Shown piece after piece: positions 53,484-63,200 of a stretch of DNA of 64,000 nucleotides; the stretch's first letter is position 1; every line of letters begins with the position of its first letter. The DNA is from Candidatus Woesearchaeota archaeon (GTDB taxonomy: Archaea > Nanobdellota > Nanobdellia > Woesearchaeales > GW2011-AR15): positions 116,191 through 180,190 of the forward strand of contig JAFGJW010000006.1 of the NCBI GenBank assembly GCA_016928835.1, in the 5' to 3' direction. A program made the position numbers and the translations under genes. The notes under the pieces were generated by a model. The model saw only the letters and a list, made by a program, of their open reading frames with translations, ran no database searches and was not told the origin of the DNA.

Positions 53484-54432
53484 AAGACCATAACATACTT
53501 TTTCTTATTTTGAGCCAGCCGATCAACCCGAAAAACCCAGCACTGACTAGTTGTATGACATGAATTCCAAGGGAGATTAGAACAGCAACAGGCAGACTAT
53601 ATCCCATCAATACAAAACCTGCTATCCAGAAACTTTCAAATGTTCCAAGACCAAGAATCCCCTGTAGAGGCAGTATTCCTGACAAAACGCCGATTGGCAC
53701 GATAAGTAGAAGATTATTTGCAGCGACATTGTAGCCGAGGGAGAGTAAAATTAGATATGTGTTTATGAGGCCTGTAATGAAAGCTAAAAATGACAAAATA
53801 AAGACTCTCATCAATAATTTTTCTGATTTGAGGCTTTCAAAGTTTTTCAAGAATGTAATAAATTTCTCTTTGATACCTTCAAATTTAGAGAGTTTTATTT
53901 TACTAATTAATAGCACAAAATAGTGGGATTTGAAGATTAGTAAATAAGTTAGGGACATCAAGAAGACTAAGAGCAATAAGACCATAGGCAATGCCCGAGC
54001 AAGTTCTGTGAAAATTCTATCCGCAACAAGAAACCCTGACAGTAGCATTAGAATGACAATGATAAAATCAAAAGAGCGTGCAATAATCAAACAAGATAGA
54101 GCTTTTGTAAAACTGTGTTTTTTAATTTTTTTTAACATATAGGGCAGACTGAGTTCCCCTATTTTAAAAGGAAGCATATAATTGAGCAGATTATATGTCA
54201 TGACAATTGGCACTAATTCCCTTGTTTCAAGCTTAAGCAACACACTAAACCTTATTGCCCTGAGCAACAGAACAAATCCGTAGGATAGAACAGCAACAAG
54301 AAGGTATATAGGATTAAGGTTTGCAAGTATATCTACAATCTGCGAGAGGTTTATCTGTGAAAAAAGAAGAAGTGCTAAAGCAAGTGTAATTGAAAGAGAT
54401 ATGATGAGTTTCAAAAGATATTTTGATTTCAT
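53470..54432 (-). CDS. UPF0104/LPG-synthase-type membrane protein (AglD/flippase-like)
   Basis: 320 aa with about eight membrane helices and family segments (NYMLPFKIGELSLPYMLKK; LPLQGILGLGTFESFW). This family includes lysyl-phosphatidylglycerol synthase membrane domains and archaeal proteins linked to dolichol-bound glycans. It is encoded beside a mannosyltransferase-like gene in an N-glycan-like neighbourhood, so a lipid-linked glycan role is possible. Confidence 0.88.
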   Translation of the reverse strand: MKSKYLLKLIISLSITLALALLLFSQINLSQIVDILANLNPIYLLVAVLSYGFVLLLRAIRFSVLLKLETRELVPIVMTYNLLNYMLPFKIGELSLPYMLKKIKKHSFTKALSCLIIARSFDFIIVILMLLSGFLVADRIFTELARALPMVLLLLVFLMSLTYLLIFKSHYFVLLISKIKLSKFEGIKEKFITFLKNFESLKSEKLLMRVFILSFLAFITGLINTYLILLSLGYNVAANNLLLIVPIGVLSGILPLQGILGLGTFESFWIAGFVLMGYSLPVAVLISLGIHVIQLVSAGFFGLIGWLKIRKSMLWSSIFL

Positions 54433-56213
54433 TCTAGATTGATATATATTAATTCATACGGCCCCTTTGTATATTCATATGTTTTTTTGAATGCTGGTTT
54501 GTCCTGAAGCATGGTGTTCAGCTCGCTCTCGTTAAAGGTACCTCCTCTCCTAAATAAAAAGTATATTGCTCTGTTCTGCTGCCCTTCAGGTATCATGGCA
54601 AATTGCACTAGTCGATAATTTTCCCTTAAATGGTTAAAGAGCTCCTCATTTTCAAAATATGTCTGGATGCCCCATTGGTATACCAGGACCCAGTCAACAT
54701 TATAATCTTCTTCTGCTTGTGTGAATATCTCAAGATTGGCAGGGGGTTTATACCCTTTTATTCCTGCATGCCATAAGACACCGAAACTCTGGTGTGAAGA
54801 ATGGAACATTCTTTCATTTGTTGATGCATGTTCTCTTATGTATTCTCCTGCTATGTCCAGCCCAGGAAATTGAGTATTGAACATCCTGTCTTTTGCTTCT
54901 ATTGATTGTGTATAAACACTTTTTGACGGCAAAGGAAAAATAAAAATAAGAAGGATAACAAGCCCTATCTTCACAGTCTGTTTCAATGGTTCCTGTTTGA
55001 AAAAATTTGACAGGTTTGAGGCAATGGCAATATAAAAAAAGGCTAGTAAGAAGATTATTAGAGGCGCAATTGGGAACTGATGGTAATTATGGCCGCTAAG
55101 CTTGAAACCCATAATAAATAGGAAAAATACAGAACCAAAAATATAGCCGATAAAAAATCTATATCCCTGTTTCTCGCTTGGTTTTAGTATATAAATTATG
55201 AGGAAAAATATGGAACCGAGAAGTGCAAGAATAAATCCAATAGATGTGTAGTTATCGGCAATGTAGGCCTTCATAACCTGCCAGAATTCACTGTCTGATA
55301 ATATTGTAAAATCGATTAACTTGGTTAAGCCTTGTGATGCAGAACCCTGCGCCCCAAGATCAGGACGAAATATTTTGGTAACGTGAACCTCATTATAGAA
55401 ATACCACAAGGGAAAGACTGAGAGTATCAGTAGAACAATGGCTAAAGGCATGATGAACCTATTCCTGTTCTTCAATACCTTTTTATAGGGAAATATAAAC
55501 AGCATTGGGATTCCAATAACAGCAAAGTCATATTTTGTAATAGTTGCCAGCATTACTAAGAATGCTGCTACATAAAGGCTGGTAAACTTATTATTGTCAA
55601 AACCCTTGATCCATCTAACATAAAAATAGGCTCCAGCAAGCATAAAACACAGGGCTGGATTAACCAGCTGTATATTATGGCTGAAAAAGACATATAATGG
55701 ATTTATTGATGAGAGGAATGCTGTTAATAATGCCAGGTCTTCTCTTTCAAACAATTCTTTTACAAGAAGATATGAGAACATAACAGAAAGCAGTGAAAAA
55801 AATATTCCAACTATTCTGGCAAGCTTAAGACTTTGTCCAAATATCTTAAAGAGGAAACCAACGATTACAGAAATTGTTGGAAAGGTATCTGGATGAGCAC
55901 CATCTGGCTGCTCCTGGATGCTTTCCATGGTGTCTCTCATCGGAACAAAAAAGCCATATTTAAAGAATCCTTGCTCTGCAAAATTTCTTGCTTCTGTAAT
56001 ATAATGCGCTGTCTTCCAGTTATGGTAGCCTATAACCGGGTAATTTAGGTGGTATATCCTTAGAAAATAGCCAAACAAGATAAAAAAGAGAAGCAAAGCA
56101 AATGGAATATACTTTTTGTATCTCTTATAAAGCGTCATTACATCAATATCATCGTTATCAGCTGTTTCTCTAGTCTTAGCATGCTTTTTTGAAGATTTTT
56201 TCTTTTTTGCCAT
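54429..56213 (-). CDS. GT39/ArnT-like membrane glycosyltransferase
   Basis: About 594 aa: a short basic cytoplasmic N-terminus, about 11-12 membrane helices and an early extracytoplasmic loop with Asp/Glu (IGYHNWKTAHYITEARNFAEQG; PDGAHPDTFP), typical of the PMT_2 family that uses polyprenyl-phosphate sugars. The C-terminal extracytoplasmic domain has FHSSHQSFGVLWHAG. It probably transfers a sugar onto a surface molecule. ATG 56213 is preferred over TTG 56219. It overlaps the flippase-like gene by four bases. Confidence 0.9.
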   Translation of the reverse strand: MAKKKKSSKKHAKTRETADNDDIDVMTLYKRYKKYIPFALLLFFILFGYFLRIYHLNYPVIGYHNWKTAHYITEARNFAEQGFFKYGFFVPMRDTMESIQEQPDGAHPDTFPTISVIVGFLFKIFGQSLKLARIVGIFFSLLSVMFSYLLVKELFEREDLALLTAFLSSINPLYVFFSHNIQLVNPALCFMLAGAYFYVRWIKGFDNNKFTSLYVAAFLVMLATITKYDFAVIGIPMLFIFPYKKVLKNRNRFIMPLAIVLLILSVFPLWYFYNEVHVTKIFRPDLGAQGSASQGLTKLIDFTILSDSEFWQVMKAYIADNYTSIGFILALLGSIFFLIIYILKPSEKQGYRFFIGYIFGSVFFLFIMGFKLSGHNYHQFPIAPLIIFLLAFFYIAIASNLSNFFKQEPLKQTVKIGLVILLIFIFPLPSKSVYTQSIEAKDRMFNTQFPGLDIAGEYIREHASTNERMFHSSHQSFGVLWHAGIKGYKPPANLEIFTQAEEDYNVDWVLVYQWGIQTYFENEELFNHLRENYRLVQFAMIPEGQQNRAIYFLFRRGGTFNESELNTMLQDKPAFKKTYEYTKGPYELIYINLE

Positions 56214-56331
56214 AGACAATTGTAAAAAATGTTCTGTATAAAAATATTGTGAAAAGCAGACAGTATTGGTAAACTTCTTTGAATTATGTTTTCAGAAAAA
56301 TATAAATAAAAGAGTTTATTAGAAGGGATAT

Positions 56332-56520
56332 ATGAAAAGGGTAATTTACTGGATTCTGGAGGAGAAGATAACATTAATGATATTATTATTGGCAATTGGT
56401 ATAATCCTCAGTACCATGCATTCTCTAGCAATGTTGGGGGGAATGGTTGTTTACAGTGTAATTATTCTTGCTGTGTTAAATGCTGGGCATAAATTGTTAT
56501 TAAAATATAAGAAAAAATAA
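56332..56520 (+). CDS. Small membrane protein, 62 aa
   Basis: 62 aa with one or two hydrophobic helices (about 12-50) and a lysine-rich C-terminus (KLLLKYKKK). A TATA-like element (AAATATAAATAAA, about 56298-56310) lies before the ATG. No family. It ends nine bases from the end of the convergent LemA gene. Confidence 0.6.
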   Translation: MKRVIYWILEEKITLMILLLAIGIILSTMHSLAMLGGMVVYSVIILAVLNAGHKLLLKYKKK

Positions 56521-56528
56521 TAATAAAA

Positions 56529-57107
56529 TTAAAACTCTATCTTAACATCTTTTTTATCTTCTTCACTCACTTTGAACATATCCTGTTCTCTAAGCCCCAT
56601 CATGCCTGCGATAATCATATCTGGGAAAGATGCAATACGAATATTAAATGTATTTACTGCGTCATTATAGAATTCTCTCCTGTCAGCCAGTTCATTCTCT
56701 ATGCCGCTGATTCTTTTCTGCAGCTGCATGAAGTTTTCATTTGCTTTCAAGTTAGGATAATTTTCTGCCACTGCAAATAGGCTCTTCAGTGCTCCGCTGA
56801 TGATGTTGTCTGCTTTTGCCTTTTCTTCTATTGTCTTCGCATTCATCAGTGATGTTCTGGCCTTGGTCAAGTTTTCAAGAACTGTTTTTTCATGTTTCAT
56901 GTAGCCTTTTACAGAGCTGACCAGCTTTGGAAGCTCATCACTTCTCTGCTTGAGCAAAACATCAATATTTGCCCATGCCTTTTTGATATCATTCTTAAGT
57001 CTAATTAAAGAGTTGTACATTCCGACAAGTATGCCAAAGAATCCTAACACAAACAAAAGGACGATAACCCCAACAATGACCAATAGTCCAATACCCAAAT
57101 TAACCAC
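56529..57107 (-). CDS. lemA: LemA family protein
   Basis: 192 aa. One N-terminal membrane helix (about 5-28), then a helical coiled region with the family hallmark YNSLIRLKNDIKKAWANIDVLLKQRSDELPKLV. The function is not established. LemA is often encoded next to a GIDE-domain protein, as here (57182-57940, same strand, 74 bases apart). Confidence 0.95.
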   Translation of the reverse strand: MVNLGIGLLVIVGVIVLLFVLGFFGILVGMYNSLIRLKNDIKKAWANIDVLLKQRSDELPKLVSSVKGYMKHEKTVLENLTKARTSLMNAKTIEEKAKADNIISGALKSLFAVAENYPNLKANENFMQLQKRISGIENELADRREFYNDAVNTFNIRIASFPDMIIAGMMGLREQDMFKVSEEDKKDVKIEF

Positions 57108-57181
57108 CTCATAATCTAAGTATGCAAATTAGAAAAACAAACTTATTATTATACGTATCGTTTTAAGGGCAAAGCAAATAA

Positions 57182-57940
57182 TTACAATATCCTTAAGTAA
57201 AAGAAGATATAGAAGAGACAAACAATGATTAATGCTCCTCCTCCAAGCAATCCTCCAAGGAGCCTTAACCCATAGCTTTTTAATATTTCCTTTTCTGGTT
57301 TATTTGAGATATAATAAAAAGATGAATTTCCTTTTTGTATCATTATGTCTGCTTCATTTTTCTCGGCGCTGCCGTCCTCAACATAAGGGTTATCACCTGC
57401 ATAACCCATAATATACAGCTTATTATCCTCTCTAATAGCCTGCTCAATGAATTTCAATTTCTTGTTAAATATCAAGCCCTTGTGAGGGAGGCCAATCTCT
57501 TCGCAGAAAGAGATAATATGTTTATCAGGCTCTTTGCCAATGCCTGTCTCGAATTGGAAGCTTGAAGGTATTTCAATCCGGGCACCATTAGGGTCAACAA
57601 GCACTATTCCTGTGTCATCTTTTATAAAAAAATGTCCGCCTTTGAGCCCCTTCTTAATTATGACCCATCTTGAACTCTTGCCACTTCGCTTATATTCTTC
57701 TATTCTCCATAGGCAGAAAACGCATTCTTGGTTTGAAAAAGGAGTTTTAACAACATTGTTTTTATCAGGGACTACATTTCCATAAACCTCAACTCTACCC
57801 ATCGCTAGACTCCTTACTTTACTTGTGGGAGTATTTTCTATCATCTTTTTTTCTCTATATGTACAGAAGCTCTTGAAAAATATATAGACACCAAACCCTA
57901 GACCAAAGATGCTGTAAAAAAAGAGTCTATCTACTGCCAT
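57182..57940 (-). CDS. GIDE-domain membrane protein (MUL1-like)
   Basis: 252 aa with an N-terminal membrane helix (about 5-22), a GIDE/BAM-type domain (about 40-215; GRVEVYGNV, CVFCLWRIEEY, SFQFETGIGKEPD) and a C-terminal membrane helix. It resembles the middle domain of the mitochondrial E3 ligase MUL1 but lacks the RING finger. Its location next to lemA is a recurring pairing, so the two probably work together in the membrane. Confidence 0.88.
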   Translation of the reverse strand: MAVDRLFFYSIFGLGFGVYIFFKSFCTYREKKMIENTPTSKVRSLAMGRVEVYGNVVPDKNNVVKTPFSNQECVFCLWRIEEYKRSGKSSRWVIIKKGLKGGHFFIKDDTGIVLVDPNGARIEIPSSFQFETGIGKEPDKHIISFCEEIGLPHKGLIFNKKLKFIEQAIREDNKLYIMGYAGDNPYVEDGSAEKNEADIMIQKGNSSFYYISNKPEKEILKSYGLRLLGGLLGGGALIIVCLFYIFFYLRIL

Positions 57941-58027
57941 ATATAAATAAAAACATAGGTGTCTTAAATAGTTATCTGGCTTGCTAAGACATAAAATATT
58001 TATATGTTCTTACACTCTTGAACCAGT

Positions 58028-58708
58028 ATGGGGGATAAGTTATATATTGTTATTCCTGCCTATAATGAAGAGAAAACAATAGGTAAAGTACTGAATTCTC
58101 TTAAAAAAGCAGGATATAAAAATGTTGTTGTGGTTGATGACGGTTCTCAAGACAAAACACCAGTAATTGTTAGAAAGTTAAATGTTCCCCTACTTAGGCA
58201 TATTATCAACAGAGGCCAGGGTGCTGCTCTAAAAACAGGTATTGAGTATGCTTTACTTAAAGAGGCAGACATTATTGTTACTTTTGATGCTGATGGCCAG
58301 TTTTTGGTCAAAGAGATTAGGAAGGTGGTTGAACCCATAACAAACAAAGATGCAGAAGCAGTATTGGGATCACGCTTCCTTGGAGAGGCGAGAAATATTC
58401 CCTTTTCAAAGAAGATTGTACTAAGCATAGGAAAAATTGTTGTGAGGATATTGTACGGCATTAAAGTTACGGATTCGCAGATAGGCTTCAGGGCTTTTTC
58501 AAGAAAAGCTGCAGAGACTATTGATATTAAATCAAACCGGATGGAGCATGCAGGAGAGATTATGGGTGAGATAGTTAGAAACAGTCTCAGATATAAAGAA
58601 GTGCCTGTCACTATTATCTATACCTCTTATTCAAAAAAAAGGGGGCAATCTTGGAAAGACAGTCTGAAACTTGGCATCAAAATGCTTTTAAGGAGAATGA
58701 TGAGGTAG
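58028..58708 (+). CDS. Family 2 glycosyltransferase (DPMS-like)
   Basis: 226 aa: IPAYNEEKTIGKVL, VDDGSQDKT, FDADGQF and GFRAFSRKA, the pattern of dolichol-phosphate mannosyl/glucosyl synthases without C-terminal membrane helices. It would load a sugar on polyprenyl phosphate for the later enzymes. It is followed by a DUF2304 gene after six bases; that pair recurs in archaeal and bacterial glycan loci, with the DUF2304 protein serving as possible membrane partner. Confidence 0.93.
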   Translation: MGDKLYIVIPAYNEEKTIGKVLNSLKKAGYKNVVVVDDGSQDKTPVIVRKLNVPLLRHIINRGQGAALKTGIEYALLKEADIIVTFDADGQFLVKEIRKVVEPITNKDAEAVLGSRFLGEARNIPFSKKIVLSIGKIVVRILYGIKVTDSQIGFRAFSRKAAETIDIKSNRMEHAGEIMGEIVRNSLRYKEVPVTIIYTSYSKKRGQSWKDSLKLGIKMLLRRMMR

Positions 58709-58714
58709 ACCAAA

Positions 58715-59044
58715 ATGAATGTATTACAAATTATTGCAATAGTATTCGCATTATTTGCCATAAGCAGGGTAATATTAAGAATGAGAGATAAAAAACTTAC
58801 CCCGGGAGAATTTTTTTTCTGGACTTTAATATGGCTAGGGTTACTTGGAGTTGTTTTTTTTCCAAGCCTCACAAGCAGGTTAGCAAATCTGATAGGGATA
58901 GGAAGAGGCATTGATCTAATAATATATGGAAGTATTGCAATCCTATTCTATTTGCTGTTCAGAATATATGTTAAGATTGAAGAGATTGAGCAGGAGATAA
59001 CTAAAGTCGTGAGAGAAATTTCAATAATAAAAAAGAAAAAATGA
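58715..59044 (+). CDS. DUF2304 membrane protein
   Basis: 109 aa with three hydrophobic helices and the family core KLTPGEFFFWTLIWLG, then a coiled C-terminus (EEIEQEITKVVREISIIKKKK). DUF2304 proteins accompany GT2 enzymes and may help anchor them or move the lipid-linked sugar. It overlaps the next gene by four bases. Confidence 0.9.
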   Translation: MNVLQIIAIVFALFAISRVILRMRDKKLTPGEFFFWTLIWLGLLGVVFFPSLTSRLANLIGIGRGIDLIIYGSIAILFYLLFRIYVKIEEIEQEITKVVREISIIKKKK

Positions 59045-60126
59045 ATGTTAAGTTAATTAGATTTGTTGACAAGTATGTAGGCGTGCCCATTTGCTATTTT
59101 TTGTACCCCCTAAAACTATTTGACAGAAAACCGCAGGCAACTCAGAGGATATTAGTAATTAAGTTATGGGCTCTTGGTGATTCTGTGTTAACGCTGCCTC
59201 TGATTAAAGCATTAAGAGAGCATTATCCAAACAGCAGAATAGATGTAGTTGTACAGGAGAGGAATAAAGAAGTATACACAGAAATTGATTATATTGATAA
59301 CGTTATACTTCTCAGCAAAGTCTGGAATATAAATAAATATTATGACCTGGTTTTTGATCTTGAGCCTTATCTAAGGAGTTCTGCAATACTTGGTTTGATT
59401 TTAGGCAAAATGAGAGTTGGATTCTCGGACCAGGATAGGAGTGTTCTTTATAATAAAAGTGTGAAATTCAGGAAAGACCAGCATATGACAGAGAACTATC
59501 TTGACATGCTAAGGGTCCTTGGTCACGAATATGATACAAAGAATCTTAAAAAATTGCAGGTAGCTGAAAAAGACAAGAAAGTAGTTAGAGAATTCTTGAA
59601 TAAAAACAAACTGAAGAAGTTCATTGGTTTCTGCACTGGTGCTGCTGAATCCTCAAGGGACATCAGAAAATGGCCTAGGTTTGCAGAGCTGGGGGATATT
59701 CTAATAAGGAAAGGATATAAGATTGTGTTTGTCGGCAGCCCCAATGAGCGGGAAGAGATTGAGGAGGTTATAAGAAATATAAAAAGCAAGGGGAACACAA
59801 TAAATACTGCAGGCAAGTTCAATCTAAAACAGACTTTCTTTTTAATTGAAAACTGCAAATATTTTATTAGCAATGACACAGGACCCATGCATATAGCTGC
59901 TGCACAAGGTGTTAAAACAATTGGCCTATTTGGACCTAATACACCAATACTTTGGGCACCTTTGGGAGAAGGCAACATATCAATCTATCATGGCAAAGAT
60001 GTGTGTCCATTATCTCCCTGTATAAAAAATGATCAGGGCCATATGCCAGATTGTATAAATAAATCCAACAGGGTGATTTGCATGAAAAGCATAAGTGCCG
60101 AGGAAGTAGCTAAATATGTCAAATAA
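59041..60126 (+). CDS. Family 9 glycosyltransferase (heptosyltransferase-like)
   Basis: 361 aa with the GT9 pattern: ILVIKLWALGDSVLTLPLIKAL at the N-terminal domain and ISNDTGPMHIAAAQGVKTIGLFGP in the donor domain. In bacteria such enzymes build the LPS core with ADP-heptose, but archaea lack LPS, so a different surface glycan is likely. Its 3' end overlaps the next GT4 gene by 11 bases. Confidence 0.92.
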   Translation: MNVKLIRFVDKYVGVPICYFLYPLKLFDRKPQATQRILVIKLWALGDSVLTLPLIKALREHYPNSRIDVVVQERNKEVYTEIDYIDNVILLSKVWNINKYYDLVFDLEPYLRSSAILGLILGKMRVGFSDQDRSVLYNKSVKFRKDQHMTENYLDMLRVLGHEYDTKNLKKLQVAEKDKKVVREFLNKNKLKKFIGFCTGAAESSRDIRKWPRFAELGDILIRKGYKIVFVGSPNEREEIEEVIRNIKSKGNTINTAGKFNLKQTFFLIENCKYFISNDTGPMHIAAAQGVKTIGLFGPNTPILWAPLGEGNISIYHGKDVCPLSPCIKNDQGHMPDCINKSNRVICMKSISAEEVAKYVK

Positions 60127-61366
60127 GTTAAGAGTATTGTTTGTATCTGAGTACTTTCCCCCCCATACAAAAGGGGGAGGAGAGATAAGTGCATATTTGC
60201 TAGCCAAGTCATTAGCCAAGAAAATCGAGGTTCACGTATTAACCTCAGGAGAAAATGACAATGGGACTGATGATATAACAATCCACAGAGAATTAAAAAC
60301 AGGAGAAAAACCAGATTCACTGGCTTCCAACTTCAGGAGACTCTTCTTTAGGAGCTCGGTACGGGCTCGAGTTAAAAGCTTTGCTGATAAAAATAAACCT
60401 AACATATTACATTGTTTGAACAGCACTTCCCTGATAGGCACAGTTGATGCCAGAACTAATACAAAGGTTGTATGTCATGTGAATAGCCCTCTTTTCTTTT
60501 GTCCAAAGGCAAATCTGATAAGATACAAGAAAAAAAATGGAACAGCTTGTGATTTAAAGAGATGTGGCTTTCAAAGTTTCTTAAAATGTTTTTTAAAGTC
60601 CCCTGAGTTCGGCAAGGTTAAGAACAGATTTTATCTTAAGTATAATCCTTTTATCCAATTTTATTTATGGGTAAATTATAATAGATATCAAAAGTATATA
60701 AACAAAGTTGACCATTTTATTGCAGTAAGCAGTTTTATGAAACAAAAACTTATTAGTTCTGGGGTTAATGAAAACAAAATAAGTGTAATCCCCAATATTA
60801 TCGATTTAAGCAAATTCAAAAAAAAGAAGGAAAAAAGCGAGAGAACGCGAATATTGTTTTTAGGGGCATACACAGAAGCAAAAGGAGCCATATTATTATT
60901 GCAGGCTTTAACTGGTGTTAAAGATTACAGGGCAAATTTTTATGGTGACGGGCAATTAAAAAAAGAATTATCCAACTTTGTGGAAGAAAATCATATGCCT
61001 GTAATAATTAATGGAAAAGTACCAGGTTCAAAAATTCCGCAGATATTCGCAGAGCATGACATTATTGTTATCCCATCTATTGTTCCAGAGGCATTTGGAA
61101 GAAATATTATTGAGGCAGCTGCATCCGGAACACCTTATATATGTAGTGATATTCCAGCTTTTTTAGAAACATCAAAAAAGGGTGCGGGCGGTCTTGTTTT
61201 TAGAACAGGTGATGTTAAAGACCTGGCAAAGAAGCTCAATTCTCTGGTTAATGATAAACCTCTCTACAACAAGAAGCAAAAAGAGGCAGCGATGTTGGAA
61301 AAGGGATATAAGGCAGAAAAGATTGCTGGGAAAGTTATAAAAACCTATAAAGAATTACTAAAATAA
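60116..61366 (+). CDS. Family 4 glycosyltransferase
   Basis: 416 aa, GT-B fold: SEYFPPHTKGGGEISAYLLAKSL at the acceptor side, GAYTEAKGAILLLQAL and the donor-site motif PEAFGRNIIEAAASG. A cysteine-bearing segment (FFCPKANLIRYKKKNGTAC, then CGFQSFLKC) resembles GT4 enzymes with a metal-like Cys cluster, near residues 125-165. It is followed by the CDP-sugar genes after an 11-base gap. Confidence 0.93.
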   Translation: MSNKLRVLFVSEYFPPHTKGGGEISAYLLAKSLAKKIEVHVLTSGENDNGTDDITIHRELKTGEKPDSLASNFRRLFFRSSVRARVKSFADKNKPNILHCLNSTSLIGTVDARTNTKVVCHVNSPLFFCPKANLIRYKKKNGTACDLKRCGFQSFLKCFLKSPEFGKVKNRFYLKYNPFIQFYLWVNYNRYQKYINKVDHFIAVSSFMKQKLISSGVNENKISVIPNIIDLSKFKKKKEKSERTRILFLGAYTEAKGAILLLQALTGVKDYRANFYGDGQLKKELSNFVEENHMPVIINGKVPGSKIPQIFAEHDIIVIPSIVPEAFGRNIIEAAASGTPYICSDIPAFLETSKKGAGGLVFRTGDVKDLAKKLNSLVNDKPLYNKKQKEAAMLEKGYKAEKIAGKVIKTYKELLK

Positions 61367-61377
61367 GGGTGTGATAA

Positions 61378-62163
61378 ATGGCTGATACAAGTTGCAAGGT
61401 GGTTATATTTGCCGGTGGTTTTGGCACAAGACTAAAGGAGGAAACTGAATTCAGGCCAAAGCCGATGATAAAGATTGGAGGCAAACCGATTATTTGGCAT
61501 ATCATGAAGATTTATTCTCACTACGGCTACAATGATTTTATTGTGGCTGGAGGATATAAAGTTGAGCAAATCAAAGAGTATTTCCTTAATTTTGTAGCCC
61601 TGAATAATGATTTTACTATTGATTTGGCAAGCAATAAACTGGAACTCCTGTCTAAAAACAAGGAGAAGATGAAAGTGGCTATTATTGATACTGGACTAAA
61701 AACAATGACAGGAGGCCGGCTTAAGAGACTTAGGAAGTATATTGGAAATAACACGTTTATGGCCACGTATGGGGATGGTGTTGCTGATGTCAATATAAAT
61801 GAACTTATTAAGTTTCATAGAAGACATAAGAAGTATGCAACAGTCACCGGAGTCCATCCTTCTTCAAGATGGGGGGAGTTAAACATCAAAGAAAATCTTG
61901 TTGTTGATTTTAAGGAAAAGCCACAAGTCAAAGATAGTTATATTAACGGCGGCTTTTTTGTTTTTGAGCCACAAATTTTTAATTATATTGAAGCAGACCA
62001 CATATGCCTAGAGAGGGAACCATTACAAAGATTGTCTGAAGAAGGGCACTTGGCAATTTTCAAGCATGACGGTTTCTGGAAGTGTATGGATACTTACAAG
62101 GATATGAATGAACTTAGCAAGTTATGGGAGAGAGGAGAAGCAAAATGGAAGATATGGGAATAA
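61378..62163 (+). CDS. rfbF: Glucose-1-phosphate cytidylyltransferase
   Basis: 261 aa nucleotidyltransferase: AGGFGTRLKEETEFRPKPM (nucleotide-binding start), GGKPIIWHIMKIYSHYG, then YGDGVADVN and VDFKEKPQ. It makes CDP-glucose from CTP and glucose 1-phosphate, the first step toward CDP-3,6-dideoxy or 6-deoxy hexoses. Overlap with rfbG begins near its C-terminus. CTP supply connects to pyrG elsewhere in the window. Confidence 0.94.
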   Translation: MADTSCKVVIFAGGFGTRLKEETEFRPKPMIKIGGKPIIWHIMKIYSHYGYNDFIVAGGYKVEQIKEYFLNFVALNNDFTIDLASNKLELLSKNKEKMKVAIIDTGLKTMTGGRLKRLRKYIGNNTFMATYGDGVADVNINELIKFHRRHKKYATVTGVHPSSRWGELNIKENLVVDFKEKPQVKDSYINGGFFVFEPQIFNYIEADHICLEREPLQRLSEEGHLAIFKHDGFWKCMDTYKDMNELSKLWERGEAKWKIWE

Positions 62164-63200
62164 GTTTCTGGAATGAGAAAAAGGTCCTTGTTACGGGCCA
62201 TACTGGTTTTAAGGGCACTTGGCTCACTATATGGCTTGATAAACTAGGAGCTAAGATAGCAGGATATTCTCTAAAAGATTATCCGAATGATATACTATAT
62301 AAAGAGTGTCAGCTTAGTAAAAAAATCTTGGATACTAGAGGAGACATTTTAGATTTTGAGACATTAAATGCGCTGTTCAAGAGATTCAACCCCGAGATTG
62401 TTTTTCACCTTGCTGCCCAGCCACTGGTAAGGGTGTCATACGAAGAGCCAATAAAAACATTCAATGCAAATATACTAGGAACTTCGCATGTTCTTGAATG
62501 CATAAAAACAACAGACAGTGTTCAGGCAGGAGTCTTTGTCACTTCTGATAAATGCTATGAGAATAACGAATGGGTATGGGGGTATAGAGAGGATGATGTA
62601 TTGCAGGGCCAGGACCCGTACAGCTGCAGCAAAAGCTGTGCTGAGCTTGTGGTCGCCTCTTATAGAGAATCCTATCTGAAAAAATTAAGCAAGTTTGTTG
62701 GAACTGCAAGAGCAGGCAATGTAATCGGCGGAGGGGACTGGGCCCAGGACAGACTAATACCAGACTGCATAAAATCCTTGAAGGAGAACAAGGTTATTGA
62801 GATAAGAAACCCGCAATCCACAAGACCATGGCAACATGTTTTGGAGCCTCTGTCAGGTTATCTTATACTCGCCCAAAAATTGTATGAGAAAGAGAGAGTT
62901 GATTCTGCCTGGAATTTTGGTCCAGGACTTGAATCTATACTTCCTGTTAAGGATGTTGTTGAGAAATTTATTAAAAAGTGGGGGAGGGGAAAATGGATTG
63001 ATATTTCTAATAAAGAAGAGTTACATGAAGCAAAGTCCTTAAGTTTGGATATCTCTAAAGCATACTTTCTTCTCAAATGGAAACCTAGGATTGACATTGA
63101 TGAGGCTTTAAATATGACAGTTGACTGGTATAAAAAGCATGGCAAAAAGAGTTCTTATCAAATGTGTCTAAAACAGATTCAGCAGTATGAAAAAAAATAA
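62145..63200 (+). CDS. rfbG: CDP-glucose 4,6-dehydratase
   Basis: 351 aa extended short-chain dehydrogenase: NAD-binding TGHTGFKG, the catalytic YxxxK in YSCSKSCAELV and STRPWQHVLEPLSGYL typical of RfbG. It converts CDP-glucose to CDP-4-keto-6-deoxyglucose. The frame is open from ATG 62124, but ATG 62145 has a GGAG ribosome-binding site before it. Its stop overlaps the start of the next epimerase by 14 bases. Confidence 0.94.
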   Translation: MEDMGISFWNEKKVLVTGHTGFKGTWLTIWLDKLGAKIAGYSLKDYPNDILYKECQLSKKILDTRGDILDFETLNALFKRFNPEIVFHLAAQPLVRVSYEEPIKTFNANILGTSHVLECIKTTDSVQAGVFVTSDKCYENNEWVWGYREDDVLQGQDPYSCSKSCAELVVASYRESYLKKLSKFVGTARAGNVIGGGDWAQDRLIPDCIKSLKENKVIEIRNPQSTRPWQHVLEPLSGYLILAQKLYEKERVDSAWNFGPGLESILPVKDVVEKFIKKWGRGKWIDISNKEELHEAKSLSLDISKAYFLLKWKPRIDIDEALNMTVDWYKKHGKKSSYQMCLKQIQQYEKK